From positions 62,001-126,000 of the forward strand of contig JBHJMN010000013.1 in the NCBI GenBank assembly GCA_042219835.1: a DNA stretch of 64,000 nt, written 5' to 3'. Below the pieces are notes generated by a model. That model was not told the DNA's origin. It made no database searches and was given only the letters and a program-made list of their open reading frames with translations. Source of the stretch: Paenibacillus_G elgii_A (GTDB lineage: Bacteria > Bacillota > Bacilli > Paenibacillales > NBRC-103111). A program made the translations under genes and the position numbers. Below, piece after piece: positions 26,575-38,095 of the stretch (the stretch's first letter is position 1; the number at the start of each line of letters is the position of its first letter).

Positions 26575-28581
26575 ATGAGCAAAATGAACGAAGTCGTCTA
26601 CAGCGACCAGAAATTTCAGCTCGTAGCGGAGTTTCAACCGCAAGGGGATCAGCCGGCCGCAATCGAGCAGCTGGTGAACGGCATACAGGAAGGGAAAAGA
26701 CATCAGACGCTGCTTGGCGCAACGGGAACGGGGAAGACGTTTACGGCGGCCCAGGTGATCGCCCGATTAAACCGGCCGACGCTGCTGATCGCGCACAACA
26801 AGACGTTAGCCGCGCAGCTGTGCAGCGAGCTGCAGGAGTTTTTCCCGAACAACGCCGTCTCCTATTTCGTCAGCTATTACGATTACTATCAGCCGGAGGC
26901 GTATATTCCGTCGTCGGATACGTATATTGAGAAGGATTCCAGCATTAACGAGGAAATCGACAAGCTCCGGCACTCGGCGACCAGCTCGCTTTTCGAGCGC
27001 CGCGACGTTATTATCGTTGCGAGCGTATCGTGCATCTACGGCCTCGGTTCTCCGATGGAGTACCGGGATCTCGTGCTGTCGCTCCGGGTCGGTATGGAGC
27101 GTTCCCGCAACGACATTTTGCATCGGCTTATTGACATTCAGTACCAACGAAACGATATGAACTTCGTACGGGGCACGTTCCGCGTACGCGGCGACGTTAT
27201 CGAGATTTTCCCGGCTTCACGCGGCGAGCAAGCGATCCGTGTGGAGCTGTTTGGCGATGAAATCGAGCGGATCACGGAGATTAACGTGCTCACTGGCGAG
27301 ATTATCGGCGAGCGCGATCATATCGCCATCTTTCCGGCATCTCACTTCGTGACGCATGAGGAGACGATGAAGCGGGCGCTCGTGAACATCGAGCGGGAGC
27401 TGGAGGAACGGCTGGAGCAGCTGCGGGCAGAGGGCAAGCTGCTGGAGGCGCAGCGGCTGGAGCAGCGGACGCGCTACGACATCGAAATGATGCAGGAGAT
27501 GGGCTTCTGCTCCGGGATCGAGAACTATTCGGGGCCGTTGACGTTCCGCGAGCGCGGGGCGACGCCGTACACGCTGTTTGATTATTTTCCGGACGACATG
27601 CTCGTGATCGTAGACGAATCGCACGTGACGCTGCCGCAGGTCCGCGCGATGTACAACGGCGACCGGGCGCGCAAGGAAGTGCTCGTCGAGCACGGCTTCC
27701 GGCTGCCTTCGGCGCTGGATAACCGGCCGCTCCGTTTCGAGGAGTTCGAAGAGAAAGTGAATCAGATCATTTACGTCTCGGCGACGCCGGGACCGTACGA
27801 GCTGGAGCACTGTCCCGAGATGGTGCAGCAGATTATTCGTCCGACCGGACTCGTCGATCCGGTGATCGAGGTGCGCCCGACCAAAGGTCAGATCGACGAT
27901 CTGCTGGAAGAAATTCAAGAACGGATCAAGAAAGACGAACGGGTGCTCGTCACGACGCTAACGAAGAAGATGGCCGAGGATTTGACCGATTACTTCAAGG
28001 AAATCGGCATCAAGGTGCGGTATTTGCACTCGGACATCAAGACGCTTGAGCGGATGCAGATTTTGCGCGAATTGCGGCTTGGCGCGTTCCACGTTCTTGT
28101 CGGCATCAACCTGCTGCGGGAAGGACTGGACTTGCCCGAGGTATCGCTAGTGGCGATTCTCGACGCCGACAAGGAAGGTTTTCTGCGCGCGGAGCGCTCC
28201 TTGATCCAGACGATCGGGCGCGCAGCGCGCAACGCTAACGGGCACGTGATCATGTACGGGGATAAAGTGACCGATTCAATGGACAAGGCGATTCAGGAAA
28301 CGAACCGCCGCCGGACGATTCAACTCGCTTATAATGAGAAACACGGCATTACGCCGCAAACGATACAGAAGAAAGTGCGCGATGTGATTGAAGCGACCAA
28401 GGTGGCCGAGCAGAAGGCCGACTATTTGTCGGAAGTGAAGCAGGCGAAGATGTCCAAGAAAGACCGCATCTCGCTGATCGAACGGTTGGAGCAGGAAATG
28501 AAGGAAGCAGCCAAAAACCTGCAGTTTGAGCGTGCCGCGGAGCTCCGCGATGCCGTGCTCGAATTGAAGGCCGAGCTGTAG
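26575..28581 (+). CDS. uvrB: Excinuclease ABC subunit B
   Basis: UvrB is the damage-verifying helicase-like subunit of nucleotide excision repair. The 668-residue protein has Walker A GATGTGKTFT, the beta-hairpin region with SYYDYYQPEAYIP, the DESHVTLPQ motif, the helicase VI motif QTIGRAARN and a C-terminal UVR domain (last 40 residues, LERLEQEMKEAAKNLQFERA) that contacts UvrC. The start ATG at 26575 has a weak ribosome site; an ATG nine bases further is possible. uvrA follows after 20 bp. Confidence 0.97.
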   Translation: MSKMNEVVYSDQKFQLVAEFQPQGDQPAAIEQLVNGIQEGKRHQTLLGATGTGKTFTAAQVIARLNRPTLLIAHNKTLAAQLCSELQEFFPNNAVSYFVSYYDYYQPEAYIPSSDTYIEKDSSINEEIDKLRHSATSSLFERRDVIIVASVSCIYGLGSPMEYRDLVLSLRVGMERSRNDILHRLIDIQYQRNDMNFVRGTFRVRGDVIEIFPASRGEQAIRVELFGDEIERITEINVLTGEIIGERDHIAIFPASHFVTHEETMKRALVNIERELEERLEQLRAEGKLLEAQRLEQRTRYDIEMMQEMGFCSGIENYSGPLTFRERGATPYTLFDYFPDDMLVIVDESHVTLPQVRAMYNGDRARKEVLVEHGFRLPSALDNRPLRFEEFEEKVNQIIYVSATPGPYELEHCPEMVQQIIRPTGLVDPVIEVRPTKGQIDDLLEEIQERIKKDERVLVTTLTKKMAEDLTDYFKEIGIKVRYLHSDIKTLERMQILRELRLGAFHVLVGINLLREGLDLPEVSLVAILDADKEGFLRAERSLIQTIGRAARNANGHVIMYGDKVTDSMDKAIQETNRRRTIQLAYNEKHGITPQTIQKKVRDVIEATKVAEQKADYLSEVKQAKMSKKDRISLIERLEQEMKEAAKNLQFERAAELRDAVLELKAEL

Positions 28582-28601
28582 TTAAGGGAGGCTTTCGAAA
28601 C

Positions 28602-31484
<2,883 letters not shown>

Positions 31485-31506
31485 CTTCGATGACCCATAG
31501 GGATAG

Positions 31507-31554
31507 AAAAAACGCTGCTCCAAGCCGGGAAACTCGCTTGAGAGCGGCGTTTTT
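31507..31554 (+). terminator. Terminator after uvrA
   Basis: AAAACGCTGCTC pairs with GAGCGGCGTTTT (one G-U) across a short loop region, then T residues at 31550-31554. It ends the uvrBA operon. Confidence 0.85.
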
Positions 31555-31902
31555 ACGATTGAGCCTTGCAGGCCGATGTCGGCAATGTACTTCTGGTCGC
31601 AGGCGTGAAGACCAGGCACCGAATTTCCGCATGGCCGGAGTTATAAATAGTAGAAGAAATGGGCATTTTATATTTACGCGGAAGATTCGAGAAATCGCGG
31701 TTCATCAAGGGCTGCCAAATAAGCCTTTCACGTCTTGAGTGAAGTGCCTCACAAAGGGGGCAGCGCCGAAGAAGTCAAGCCCTGCCGCTTCCCGGCGCAA
31801 ATGTTGACAAACTTGTTACACTTGGATAAATCGCTTGCACTTCCAAGCTAGTCAAGATAAGATAGAAATTAAGTATCTTCGCATATTGAAGGAGGTCCCT
31901 CC
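31555..31902 (+). promoter_or_regulatory. Non-coding region with candidate promoter for the small membrane gene
   Basis: About 350 bases without a supported gene. A GCGCCG/CGGCGC hairpin with AAG/CTT extension lies at 31763-31798. Just after it TTGACA (31804-31809) with a 17-base spacer precedes TAAATC (31827-31832), a candidate promoter about 70 bases upstream of the next start codon. I see no RNA family in the rest. Confidence 0.5.
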
Positions 31903-32118
31903 ATGTTTTTGGCTGAAGAAGCGGCAAAAGCCACGAGCACCTTTTCCGGTTTCGATATCTTCGTGATCTTGTTCACGGTAGTTATTGCCATCGGCCTTTT
32001 CCGGTTGCTCGGCGCTAAAAAGAAAAATCCGTTCGCCATTGGCTTCGGTCTGGTTAGTTTGGCCGTATTCGTAACCTTGAGCGCAGTTATGGTTATGGGC
32101 TGGATGGGCAAGCTGTAA
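31903..32118 (+). CDS. Small two-helix membrane protein, DUF2759-like
   Basis: A 71-residue protein with a short acidic N-terminus and two hydrophobic helices (about residues 17-37 and 44-66) separated by the basic GAKKKNP turn. The ribosome site GAAGGAGGT is excellent, so it is a real gene. It resembles the DUF2759 proteins of Bacilli, for which no function is known. It stands alone, with its own promoter and terminator. Confidence 0.75.
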   Translation: MFLAEEAAKATSTFSGFDIFVILFTVVIAIGLFRLLGAKKKNPFAIGFGLVSLAVFVTLSAVMVMGWMGKL

Positions 32119-32161
32119 GCTGCTGCTGCAGAGACGCGAATAAGATCATACATGCACGGAC

Positions 32162-32192
32162 AAGGACAGGTCTCCCGGGACGCTGTCCTTTT
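32162..32192 (+). terminator. Terminator after the small membrane gene
   Basis: AAGGACAG (32162-32169) pairs with CTGTCCTT (32183-32190) across a GC-rich loop, followed by a short T run. Confidence 0.75.
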
Positions 32193-32285
32193 GGCGTTTC
32201 AAGAGGATGATTCCAAAAAATATAAAAGGCGAGCCTCCTCAGAGTAGAGGGGGCGCTCCATCGTTTTTCATAACTTTGAAAGGCT

Positions 32286-33254
32286 TTACACCCACCACAT
32301 TTCGCCAAGCGGCTCTTTGATGAGGATTTGCTGCAGGTTTTGCACTGCTTTCGTAAAGCCTTCGTCTACCGACATCAAGCCGTCTTCATGCTCGATGCTG
32401 ACGACATAGTCGTAACCGACTAAGCGAAGCGCGCTAATGATATCCGCCCACGTCTTGAGATCGTGCCCGTAGCCGACGGTACGGAACTGCCAAGCGCGAT
32501 CCAGCATGTTCGCGTAAGACTGCATATCCGTGACGCCGTAACGGTTGACGTTGATCGGATCGATCGATGTATCTTTGGCATGGAAGTGGTGAATGGCGCC
32601 AGCGCGGCCAAGAATGTTCACCGCCTGCACCGGATCGATCCCCTGCCACCACATATGGCTCGGGTCCAGATTCGCGCCAATAGCGTCGCCGGCCGCTTCG
32701 CGCAGGCGCAGCAGCGTAGCCGGAGTATGGACGGAGAAGCCGCCATGCAGCTCAAGACCGAATTTCACGCCGCGCTCGGAAGCGTATTTTCCGGTTTCCG
32801 TCCAGTACGGAATCACTTTGTTGGCCCACTGCCAGTCAAGAATCTCTTGGAAATCGGGCGGCCAAGGAGCCACCGGCCAGTTCGGATATTTCGCGTTATC
32901 GGAGTCTCCCGGGCAGCCGGAGAATGCATTGACGACAGGCACCTCGAGCTTCTGGGCAAGGTCAACCGTTTTAAGCAGCGCTTCGTGATCGGACTGGGCG
33001 AGCGCTTTTTGCGGGTGAAGCGGGTTACCGTGGCAGCTGAGCGCACTGATCGTCAGTCCGCGGGATTCGATCGCTTGCTTGAATGCTTTCAGCTTTCCGT
33101 TATCGCTGAGCAGCACGTCCGGGTCGCAATGCGCTTTGCCCGGGTAGCCGCCAGTGCCGATTTCAACAGCGTCCAGTCCTTTGGATGCAATGTAGTCAAG
33201 CGCTTCTTCGAAAGGCTTTTGCTGGAATAATACCGTGAAAACGCCTAATTTCAT
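32286..33254 (-). CDS. Sugar phosphate isomerase/epimerase family TIM-barrel protein
   Basis: The ATG at 33254 follows GGAGGTGT and starts the fold (MKLGVFTVLFQQKPFEEAL); the open frame further upstream lacks a ribosome site. The 322-residue protein belongs to the AP endonuclease 2 / xylose isomerase-like TIM barrels. Metal-site motifs are visible: LELHGG (about 180), NLDPSHMWWQG (about 210), HFHAKDT (about 240) and SIEHED near the C-terminus. These residues bind two divalent metals in characterised members. The sugar or inositol substrate cannot be told, since no catabolic genes are adjacent. Confidence 0.87.
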   Translation of the reverse strand: MKLGVFTVLFQQKPFEEALDYIASKGLDAVEIGTGGYPGKAHCDPDVLLSDNGKLKAFKQAIESRGLTISALSCHGNPLHPQKALAQSDHEALLKTVDLAQKLEVPVVNAFSGCPGDSDNAKYPNWPVAPWPPDFQEILDWQWANKVIPYWTETGKYASERGVKFGLELHGGFSVHTPATLLRLREAAGDAIGANLDPSHMWWQGIDPVQAVNILGRAGAIHHFHAKDTSIDPINVNRYGVTDMQSYANMLDRAWQFRTVGYGHDLKTWADIISALRLVGYDYVVSIEHEDGLMSVDEGFTKAVQNLQQILIKEPLGEMWWV

Positions 33255-33397
33255 GGGGACACCTCCGAGAATAATCAAAATGAACGCGCGTACAATAGAA
33301 CGCTCATCCAAATTATATCATTAATTGCTTACGGCTCAAAGTAGGAGTTTCGGACATAACGCATCGAGGTGTCGCCTTTTCTTAAAAAGTTCACGAC

Positions 33398-33706
33398 TCA
33401 GTCCAAAACGTTCATCGTTTGAATATGCTTTTTGGTTTCATCGGTACCCAGACCGTACAGCGTTTGATAGATGTTTTTCAAATTGAGGTCATACGCATCG
33501 TTTGCCTCATCATGATGATAGGGAATACCGGGAACAAGAGCTCTGGAGTAGGTTTGTTCCTCCGTATACTCTAGGTCTTCGAATAATTCCTTAAGCTTTA
33601 TCATTTCCTCCGCCGTGGCTTCGATCTCCAACTCGTAAGCTGCGTCGCCTTGGTGCTGCATGATTGTTTTAGACTGTACGGAAACATAATAGGTTGTTTT
33701 ATCCAC
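33398..33706 (-). CDS. Uncharacterised 102-residue acidic protein
   Basis: I do not recognise this family. The protein is soluble, acidic and without a signal peptide. It has an N-terminal strand-rich stretch (TTYYVSVQSKTIMQ), a central helix with many Glu and Leu residues (EEMIKLKELFEDLEYTEE) and a histidine pair in IPYHHDEAND. The ATG at 33706 follows GGAGGTCGC. The next gene upstream on the same strand ends 18 bp away, so the two are probably cotranscribed. Confidence 0.65.
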   Translation of the reverse strand: MDKTTYYVSVQSKTIMQHQGDAAYELEIEATAEEMIKLKELFEDLEYTEEQTYSRALVPGIPYHHDEANDAYDLNLKNIYQTLYGLGTDETKKHIQTMNVLD

Positions 33707-33724
33707 TGAAGCGACCTCCGACTT

Positions 33725-33946
33725 TTATTTGGAATAGTAAGACCAGATAACTGCGCCGGCAACCAGAACGATCGGAAAAAGAACATAAACAATGAGCATC
33801 GGATTCGCCATGACGGGATGCTTGACTGTTGTCGGGTCTGTGTTTTTGTCAAACTCCTTATTTTGCTGCCTTCGAGCCAGTACAAATGACGCAACGGTAG
33901 AGATCACGCATACGATGGCCGCAAGTGCGATAAGAGTGTTAAGCAT
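33725..33946 (-). CDS. Small membrane protein with two helices
   Basis: A 73-residue protein with a helix at about residues 5-24, a polar basic/acidic stretch (RRQQNKEFDKNTDPTT) and a second helix at about 48-69. The ATG at 33946 follows AAGGAGAAC. Function unknown. It lies directly upstream of the 102-residue acidic protein in an apparent two-gene unit. Confidence 0.65.
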   Translation of the reverse strand: MLNTLIALAAIVCVISTVASFVLARRQQNKEFDKNTDPTTVKHPVMANPMLIVYVLFPIVLVAGAVIWSYYSK

Positions 33947-34168
33947 TCGGAATCACGTTCTCCTTCCAAAGGGATATCCTTATTTTCTGGCAATTTGCTT
34001 AAAATATACGGCTCAGCGAATGCTTGTTCGATGGGCAAGTTTTGCTTTCGATAAAAACGCTCGACAATGTTCCCGTTTCTTTTTCTTTTGATTGGTTTAC
34101 AATGGAAATAATTCTCTTCGGATAGGGGAGGGAAGGGGTAATTTTTTAAAGAAAGGGCGGATCGTAAG

Positions 34169-34459
34169 ATGAGCAAAGATACACAAATTGTTGAAACCGT
34201 TTCAGGCACTTGGCTGCGTTTCCCAAACAACTTTAAAAGGTTTCATTGCTTGGTGGAGCTGCCCGATCAGCTCTCGCTCAACATTAATACGAAATCGGGC
34301 TGTGTGCATGTACATAAGAAGGATAGCGATGATGTGTTTCAATATGTGGGGGAATTGCATATAACAGCGAACGCCAACCAGTTGCAATGCAACGTTCAAG
34401 CTGCCCCGGCCAAAGAAGAAGAGATGGAGACGACAGGGAAACAATCCGATGCCAGTTGA
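34169..34459 (+). CDS. Uncharacterised 96-residue protein
   Basis: A small soluble protein with a predicted beta-rich core (GTWLRFPNNFKRFHCLVELPD and following strands to about residue 75) and a charged, probably disordered tail (KEEEMETTGKQSDAS). It has no signal or membrane segment. An AAAGAAAGGGCGG ribosome site precedes the ATG. A terminator follows. I do not recognise the family. Confidence 0.6.
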   Translation: MSKDTQIVETVSGTWLRFPNNFKRFHCLVELPDQLSLNINTKSGCVHVHKKDSDDVFQYVGELHITANANQLQCNVQAAPAKEEEMETTGKQSDAS

Positions 34460-34491
34460 GGTATTTTCGCGAGTTTCGCTGTGAAAAAAAC

Positions 34492-34522
34492 AAGCAGCGC
34501 CCGCAAAGGGACGCTGCTTTTA
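34492..34522. terminator. Bidirectional terminator
   Basis: AAGCAGCG (34492-34499) pairs perfectly with CGCTGCTT (34512-34519), with CCC/GGG extending the stem inward. T residues follow on the plus strand and the complement of an A run follows on the minus strand. It ends both the 96-residue gene and the convergent aminoacylation-like cluster. Confidence 0.85.
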
Positions 34523-34528
34523 TTATGT

Positions 34529-35680
34529 TTAGAACGGCCAGTTCAGGAGACCGCGATAAATATGGAGTACCGTATCGCTTTTGCCGCTGTAAACGATAAC
34601 GGCTGCTGTCACGAGCAGTTGGGTTAACGCGCAGCGGGCGAAGAAATACGTCCGGGATACTTTTTTCTTGTTGACCGTCGTTTTGCCGAGCAGATTCTCC
34701 AGTGCGATCAACACGCCGTGGTAGACGCCCCACAGCAGGTAAAGCCAGCTAAAGCCATGCCATAACCCGATCAGCACCATAATGAGGATAGACAGGCCGG
34801 CAGCGGTCCATTTGGTTGGCGTTTGGCGCGAGAAGAAGATAAAAATATGATCGCGGAACCAGTCGCCGAGCGTGGCGTGCCAGTTGCGCCAGTACTGCGT
34901 CAGCGTTGGGGATTGGAACGGTTTCTTAAAGTTTTCCGGAATGTTGTAGCCCATCAGCCGTCCGAAGCCGATCGCAATATCGGAGTAGCCGGAGAAATCG
35001 AAGTAGATCAGGGCATAAAACCAGACCATCAAAAATAGCGATTGATGCGTATAAAGCTCCTGCCCCGATAAGTGGTTGAATACGTCAGTCATCCAGGTGA
35101 CGAGCACGATCTTTTTGAACAGACCGAGAATGATGCGTTTGATGCTGCTTTCCGCTTGTGCGGCATCCAATCGATACGGCTGCTTCGTATCCGCCATGAA
35201 ATCGCGGAATTTAAGAATCGGGCCGGAAGTGAACGTCGGGATGAACAAAATATAGTTGAAATAGTCGACAACCTTCGCGCGGGCGTCTTTGCCGAAGAAG
35301 TAGGCGAAATACAACGCGTCGATTACCTTGAGCACGTTGTAGATCAAGCCGAGTACAATGACAACGTCGAACAGCGGGTGAGTGAATACTTCCATGCCGA
35401 ACAGCCGCAGCGAGCAGACAGCGGCCACATTGGCGGTGATCAGCAGAATGAACCAGCCCTTGCGAAAGCGCGACGTGTGGCTGAGAAATAAAAAGGCCAA
35501 ATAGTTAAGTGCCGTGTAGGCCAAGTAAAAAGCGAGCAGCTTTGTACTGAACAGCAGCAAAAAGCACAGGTTGAACGCGAACAGCAGCAGGCGCTTATTA
35601 TCCGCCCATCGCCGGGTTAAGGCAAGCACGAGCACCATGCCGGTCATAGCCATAACCGCGTTCATATTTAAATACCACAT
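34529..35680 (-). CDS. MBOAT O-acyltransferase, DltB/AlgI-like
   Basis: A polytopic 383-residue membrane-bound O-acyltransferase. The ATG at 35680 is chosen because GGAGGAATC lies 6 bases upstream; the frame extends only eight codons further. Family motifs are YFDFSGYSDIAIGFGRLMG, QYWRNWHATLGDWFRDHIFIF (within about residues 235-275) and the presumed catalytic histidine in GLWHGFSW (about residue 307). In D-alanylation DltB takes the aminoacyl group from carrier protein DltC inside the cell and passes it outward. Here it is the last gene of a cluster with a carrier protein, a ligase, a DltX-like microprotein and a DltD-like protein, so an aminoacyl donor is more likely than acetyl-CoA. Confidence 0.88.
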   Translation of the reverse strand: MWYLNMNAVMAMTGMVLVLALTRRWADNKRLLLFAFNLCFLLLFSTKLLAFYLAYTALNYLAFLFLSHTSRFRKGWFILLITANVAAVCSLRLFGMEVFTHPLFDVVIVLGLIYNVLKVIDALYFAYFFGKDARAKVVDYFNYILFIPTFTSGPILKFRDFMADTKQPYRLDAAQAESSIKRIILGLFKKIVLVTWMTDVFNHLSGQELYTHQSLFLMVWFYALIYFDFSGYSDIAIGFGRLMGYNIPENFKKPFQSPTLTQYWRNWHATLGDWFRDHIFIFFSRQTPTKWTAAGLSILIMVLIGLWHGFSWLYLLWGVYHGVLIALENLLGKTTVNKKKVSRTYFFARCALTQLLVTAAVIVYSGKSDTVLHIYRGLLNWPF

Positions 35681-35778
35681 CGAAGATTCCTCCAACATAT
35701 GCATCCCCCGTGCGGGTCGGAAACCGGCCCGGAGCGGGACGGAAGGACCGATCGGGGCCTGCGCCGATCAAGACAAGA

Positions 35779-35889
35779 TCAGAACCCTTCGTAGATGAAC
35801 AATCCTTTACCGGTAAAGTAGATCAGCACCATGATGAGCATGGCGAGATAAACGATCACTTCGACGATTTTGCGAGCGAAGCGAGCCAT
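35779..35889 (-). CDS. DltX-like 36-residue membrane microprotein
   Basis: This gene is too short for a usual ORF list. Reading the minus strand from the ATG at 35889 gives 36 residues: a basic N-terminus (MARFARK), one hydrophobic helix (IVEVIVYLAMLIMVLIYF), a short GKG turn and the C-terminus LFIYEGF. A full AAGGAGGT ribosome site lies 7 bases before the ATG. DltX microproteins have the same plan and end in FIYNxF; their terminal tyrosine region works with DltB in passing D-alanine on. The first 34 bases overlap the 3' end of the DltD-like gene in another frame. The MBOAT gene starts about 100 bp downstream. Confidence 0.8.
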   Translation of the reverse strand: MARFARKIVEVIVYLAMLIMVLIYFTGKGLFIYEGF

Positions 35890-36824
35890 GCGTCCACCTC
35901 CTTCGTAAACACCGGAGCGCCTTCCTGACGGCTCAGATGGACGAGATCGTGAAAATATTTAGGTTCGTATGCCGTCAGCAGATCGAGCATCGGCACGCCG
36001 GCCGCTTGCAGACGCCGATTGACTTCTTCTTGCAAAGCGGGCATATAGTCTGGCAGCTTGTAGCCGCGGTTCCAAGGCATCCAGACGACGCGCAGCGGTA
36101 AGCCTTGCTGCTTACTGTATGTGATGATGAAGTCCAACGCGTCCAGATTGTTCTTGAAATCGCGATTGGTCATCCAGCCGAACCGCTGCTCGTACTCGCC
36201 CCACTTTTTGCGGAGATCCTCATCGGATTTTTGGCCGAAATAAAGCTCCTTGTCGATCCAGCGCGGCTGGAAGGCAAGCGGGTCGGACGTGCTCAGCTTC
36301 AACGTTTCCGGGAAGCGGGCGCATGCTTCGAACCGGGCGGCGTTCTGCTTCAGCAGCCCTTGGTACAAGCCGCAGGCAATCTCCGTCCCGGTATCGCGAA
36401 AATAGTCGCGGTACGCGTAGACGTAAGGCTGATACCAAGGCTTGAACCACTGGTAGGTCGGGTCCGTGTCCAGGCTGTCGATCATCGTATGAACGTCGAT
36501 GCCGACGACAAGTTGTCCCTCTACCTGGAAACGCCGCTGCTCCAAAATCGCTTTCAGATCGGTCAGCTTCCCATAGGAGAGCCCGAGCTCCATCAGCTTG
36601 GCGGTCGAGTCCGCCTCGATATACGCCCCCGTCACCGCGGAGTTGCCGTAAAAAGCCGGCCCCCGATTCTGCCAATCGTGATGAAAGAGCGTCTTCGTAA
36701 AATCGTTCTTATAAAAACGCCGCGACGTTACCATCGGGTCCCACCAAGAGATGAGCACGTCCGACAGCACGAAAGCGGCCAACAGCAGCAGCACGAAGCT
36801 GTTTTTGCGAAGAAAAGCGATCAT
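35856..36824 (-). CDS. DltD-like SGNH-fold membrane-anchored protein
   Basis: Starts at ATG 36824 (322 residues); an in-frame TTG at 36848 is possible and neither has a strong ribosome site. An N-terminal membrane anchor (about residues 8-27) is followed by an extracytoplasmic domain. FYGNSAVTG (about residue 62) fits the SGNH catalytic serine block, and FHDLVHLSRQEG near the C-terminus supplies the Asp-His pair. DltD of teichoic acid D-alanylation has this fold and location and takes part in the final transfer to the polymer. The last 34 bases overlap the DltX-like gene. Confidence 0.78.
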   Translation of the reverse strand: MIAFLRKNSFVLLLLAAFVLSDVLISWWDPMVTSRRFYKNDFTKTLFHHDWQNRGPAFYGNSAVTGAYIEADSTAKLMELGLSYGKLTDLKAILEQRRFQVEGQLVVGIDVHTMIDSLDTDPTYQWFKPWYQPYVYAYRDYFRDTGTEIACGLYQGLLKQNAARFEACARFPETLKLSTSDPLAFQPRWIDKELYFGQKSDEDLRKKWGEYEQRFGWMTNRDFKNNLDALDFIITYSKQQGLPLRVVWMPWNRGYKLPDYMPALQEEVNRRLQAAGVPMLDLLTAYEPKYFHDLVHLSRQEGAPVFTKEVDAWLASLAKSSK

Positions 36825-36894
36825 AACGGGAAAACCCACACTTTCCAATGAAGGCGATCATTAGTTATTAATCACAGAATCACGAGTTATGGCG

Positions 36895-38091
36895 CTAGAG
36901 CGATTTTTCCTGCCATGCGTGGTACTGCTCGCGGAACGAAACAGGCCAGTTTGCCTCATCCAGTCCGTATTGCGCAAGGAAGGCGAACGCCCAGCGCTCG
37001 ATACCGAACCCGACGCAGGCGGTAACCGCGTTGCGTTTGCCCATTTTTATATTGAACGCATTGCCGAACGTGTTGCTGTGGAAGTTGACGGAGCTGCAGG
37101 CGATCGACTTGTTGATATTCGGAATCGTCAGCCGGAGCTCGTACTTCATTTCTTGATTCCGCTGGAAGGACGCTTTGACTTGGAAGTCGTTCGTGAAAAA
37201 CGGATCGTTCGCGATTTCCAGCATGCTGTCCACGTTCCATTCGACGGCCAGCTCCTTCAAATATTCGATGGCCCGCAGCCGGTTCTCCTTCACGTACTCC
37301 GGCTTGCCGACGAAGATGATCTCCCGCATGCTGAAATCAAGCAGGCGTCCGAAATCCGTATGATTACGCGATTCGAAGCGGTGGCATTTGGAGATGGCCG
37401 TCACGGTCACGCCGTCGCCTTCAAGCGTTTCGTTCTGCAGCCCCTCGTAGCAGTGGTAGCAGGTCGAAGGGTTCATCGTGAATTGCGGCTTCGCCAGGTT
37501 GGCGTTCAGATCGAGCGGCTGCTCTTGCTTCCAGCCTCCGGCGTCGCGAATCGATTGGGAGAACGTTTCGATGATGTCGAGGTCCTCGCGCAGGTGCGAC
37601 AGGAAGTGAATGTGCTCCGGAAACGAAGTAAAGTGATTCGTCTTGTTCAGCGTATCGCAATGAATGACGGCCGGGTACTGCTCCTCCGTAATTCCTTCAA
37701 AACGGTTCGCTATTTTCGTGACGAAGCTGTAGTCGAGAAAACGCATTAAACTGGAGAACGGTTCGCGGAAAATAAACAGGCCCGGCTCCAGCACTTTGAT
37801 AATTTTGCGGTCGACGAGCTCGGCGATGATATCGCCTTTGTACGGGGTGTCGGCTTTATGCTCGAACAGGATGTTTTCCTTGAAGCCGAAATCCCCTTGC
37901 GAGAAACGGTCGATCAGCTTGCGTACCTGCTCATCGATGGCGGCGTTGCCTTTCGGGGAGTCGTGAACGATATGAATGTGCCCGGACTCAAGCCGGATGT
38001 CGCGGATCGTCTCGTCAATAAACGCCGCGGCGTATTTGAGTTGTCCGTGCTGGCTGGGGACGAGCCCCTCCAAAGATACGACGCATTCCAT
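36895..38091 (-). CDS. Amino acid:[carrier protein] ligase, class II synthetase-like
   Basis: A 398-residue homologue of class II aminoacyl-tRNA synthetases that lacks a tRNA-binding domain. Motif 2 is CHRFESRNHTDF followed by MRE (E257), and motif 3 is GFGIERW (R366). C211 (in STCYHC), E257 and C359 (just before GFGIERW) are spaced like the Cys-Glu-Cys zinc site of characterised aaCP ligases, which are SerRS relatives that load glycine or alanine onto carrier-protein phosphopantetheine. The first 80 or so residues look like an added N-terminal region. The ATG at 38091 lies 4 bp after the stop of the carrier protein gene, its expected substrate. It would replace DltA in this cluster. Confidence 0.85.
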   Translation of the reverse strand: MECVVSLEGLVPSQHGQLKYAAAFIDETIRDIRLESGHIHIVHDSPKGNAAIDEQVRKLIDRFSQGDFGFKENILFEHKADTPYKGDIIAELVDRKIIKVLEPGLFIFREPFSSLMRFLDYSFVTKIANRFEGITEEQYPAVIHCDTLNKTNHFTSFPEHIHFLSHLREDLDIIETFSQSIRDAGGWKQEQPLDLNANLAKPQFTMNPSTCYHCYEGLQNETLEGDGVTVTAISKCHRFESRNHTDFGRLLDFSMREIIFVGKPEYVKENRLRAIEYLKELAVEWNVDSMLEIANDPFFTNDFQVKASFQRNQEMKYELRLTIPNINKSIACSSVNFHSNTFGNAFNIKMGKRNAVTACVGFGIERWAFAFLAQYGLDEANWPVSFREQYHAWQEKSL

Positions 38092-38095
38092 AGGC

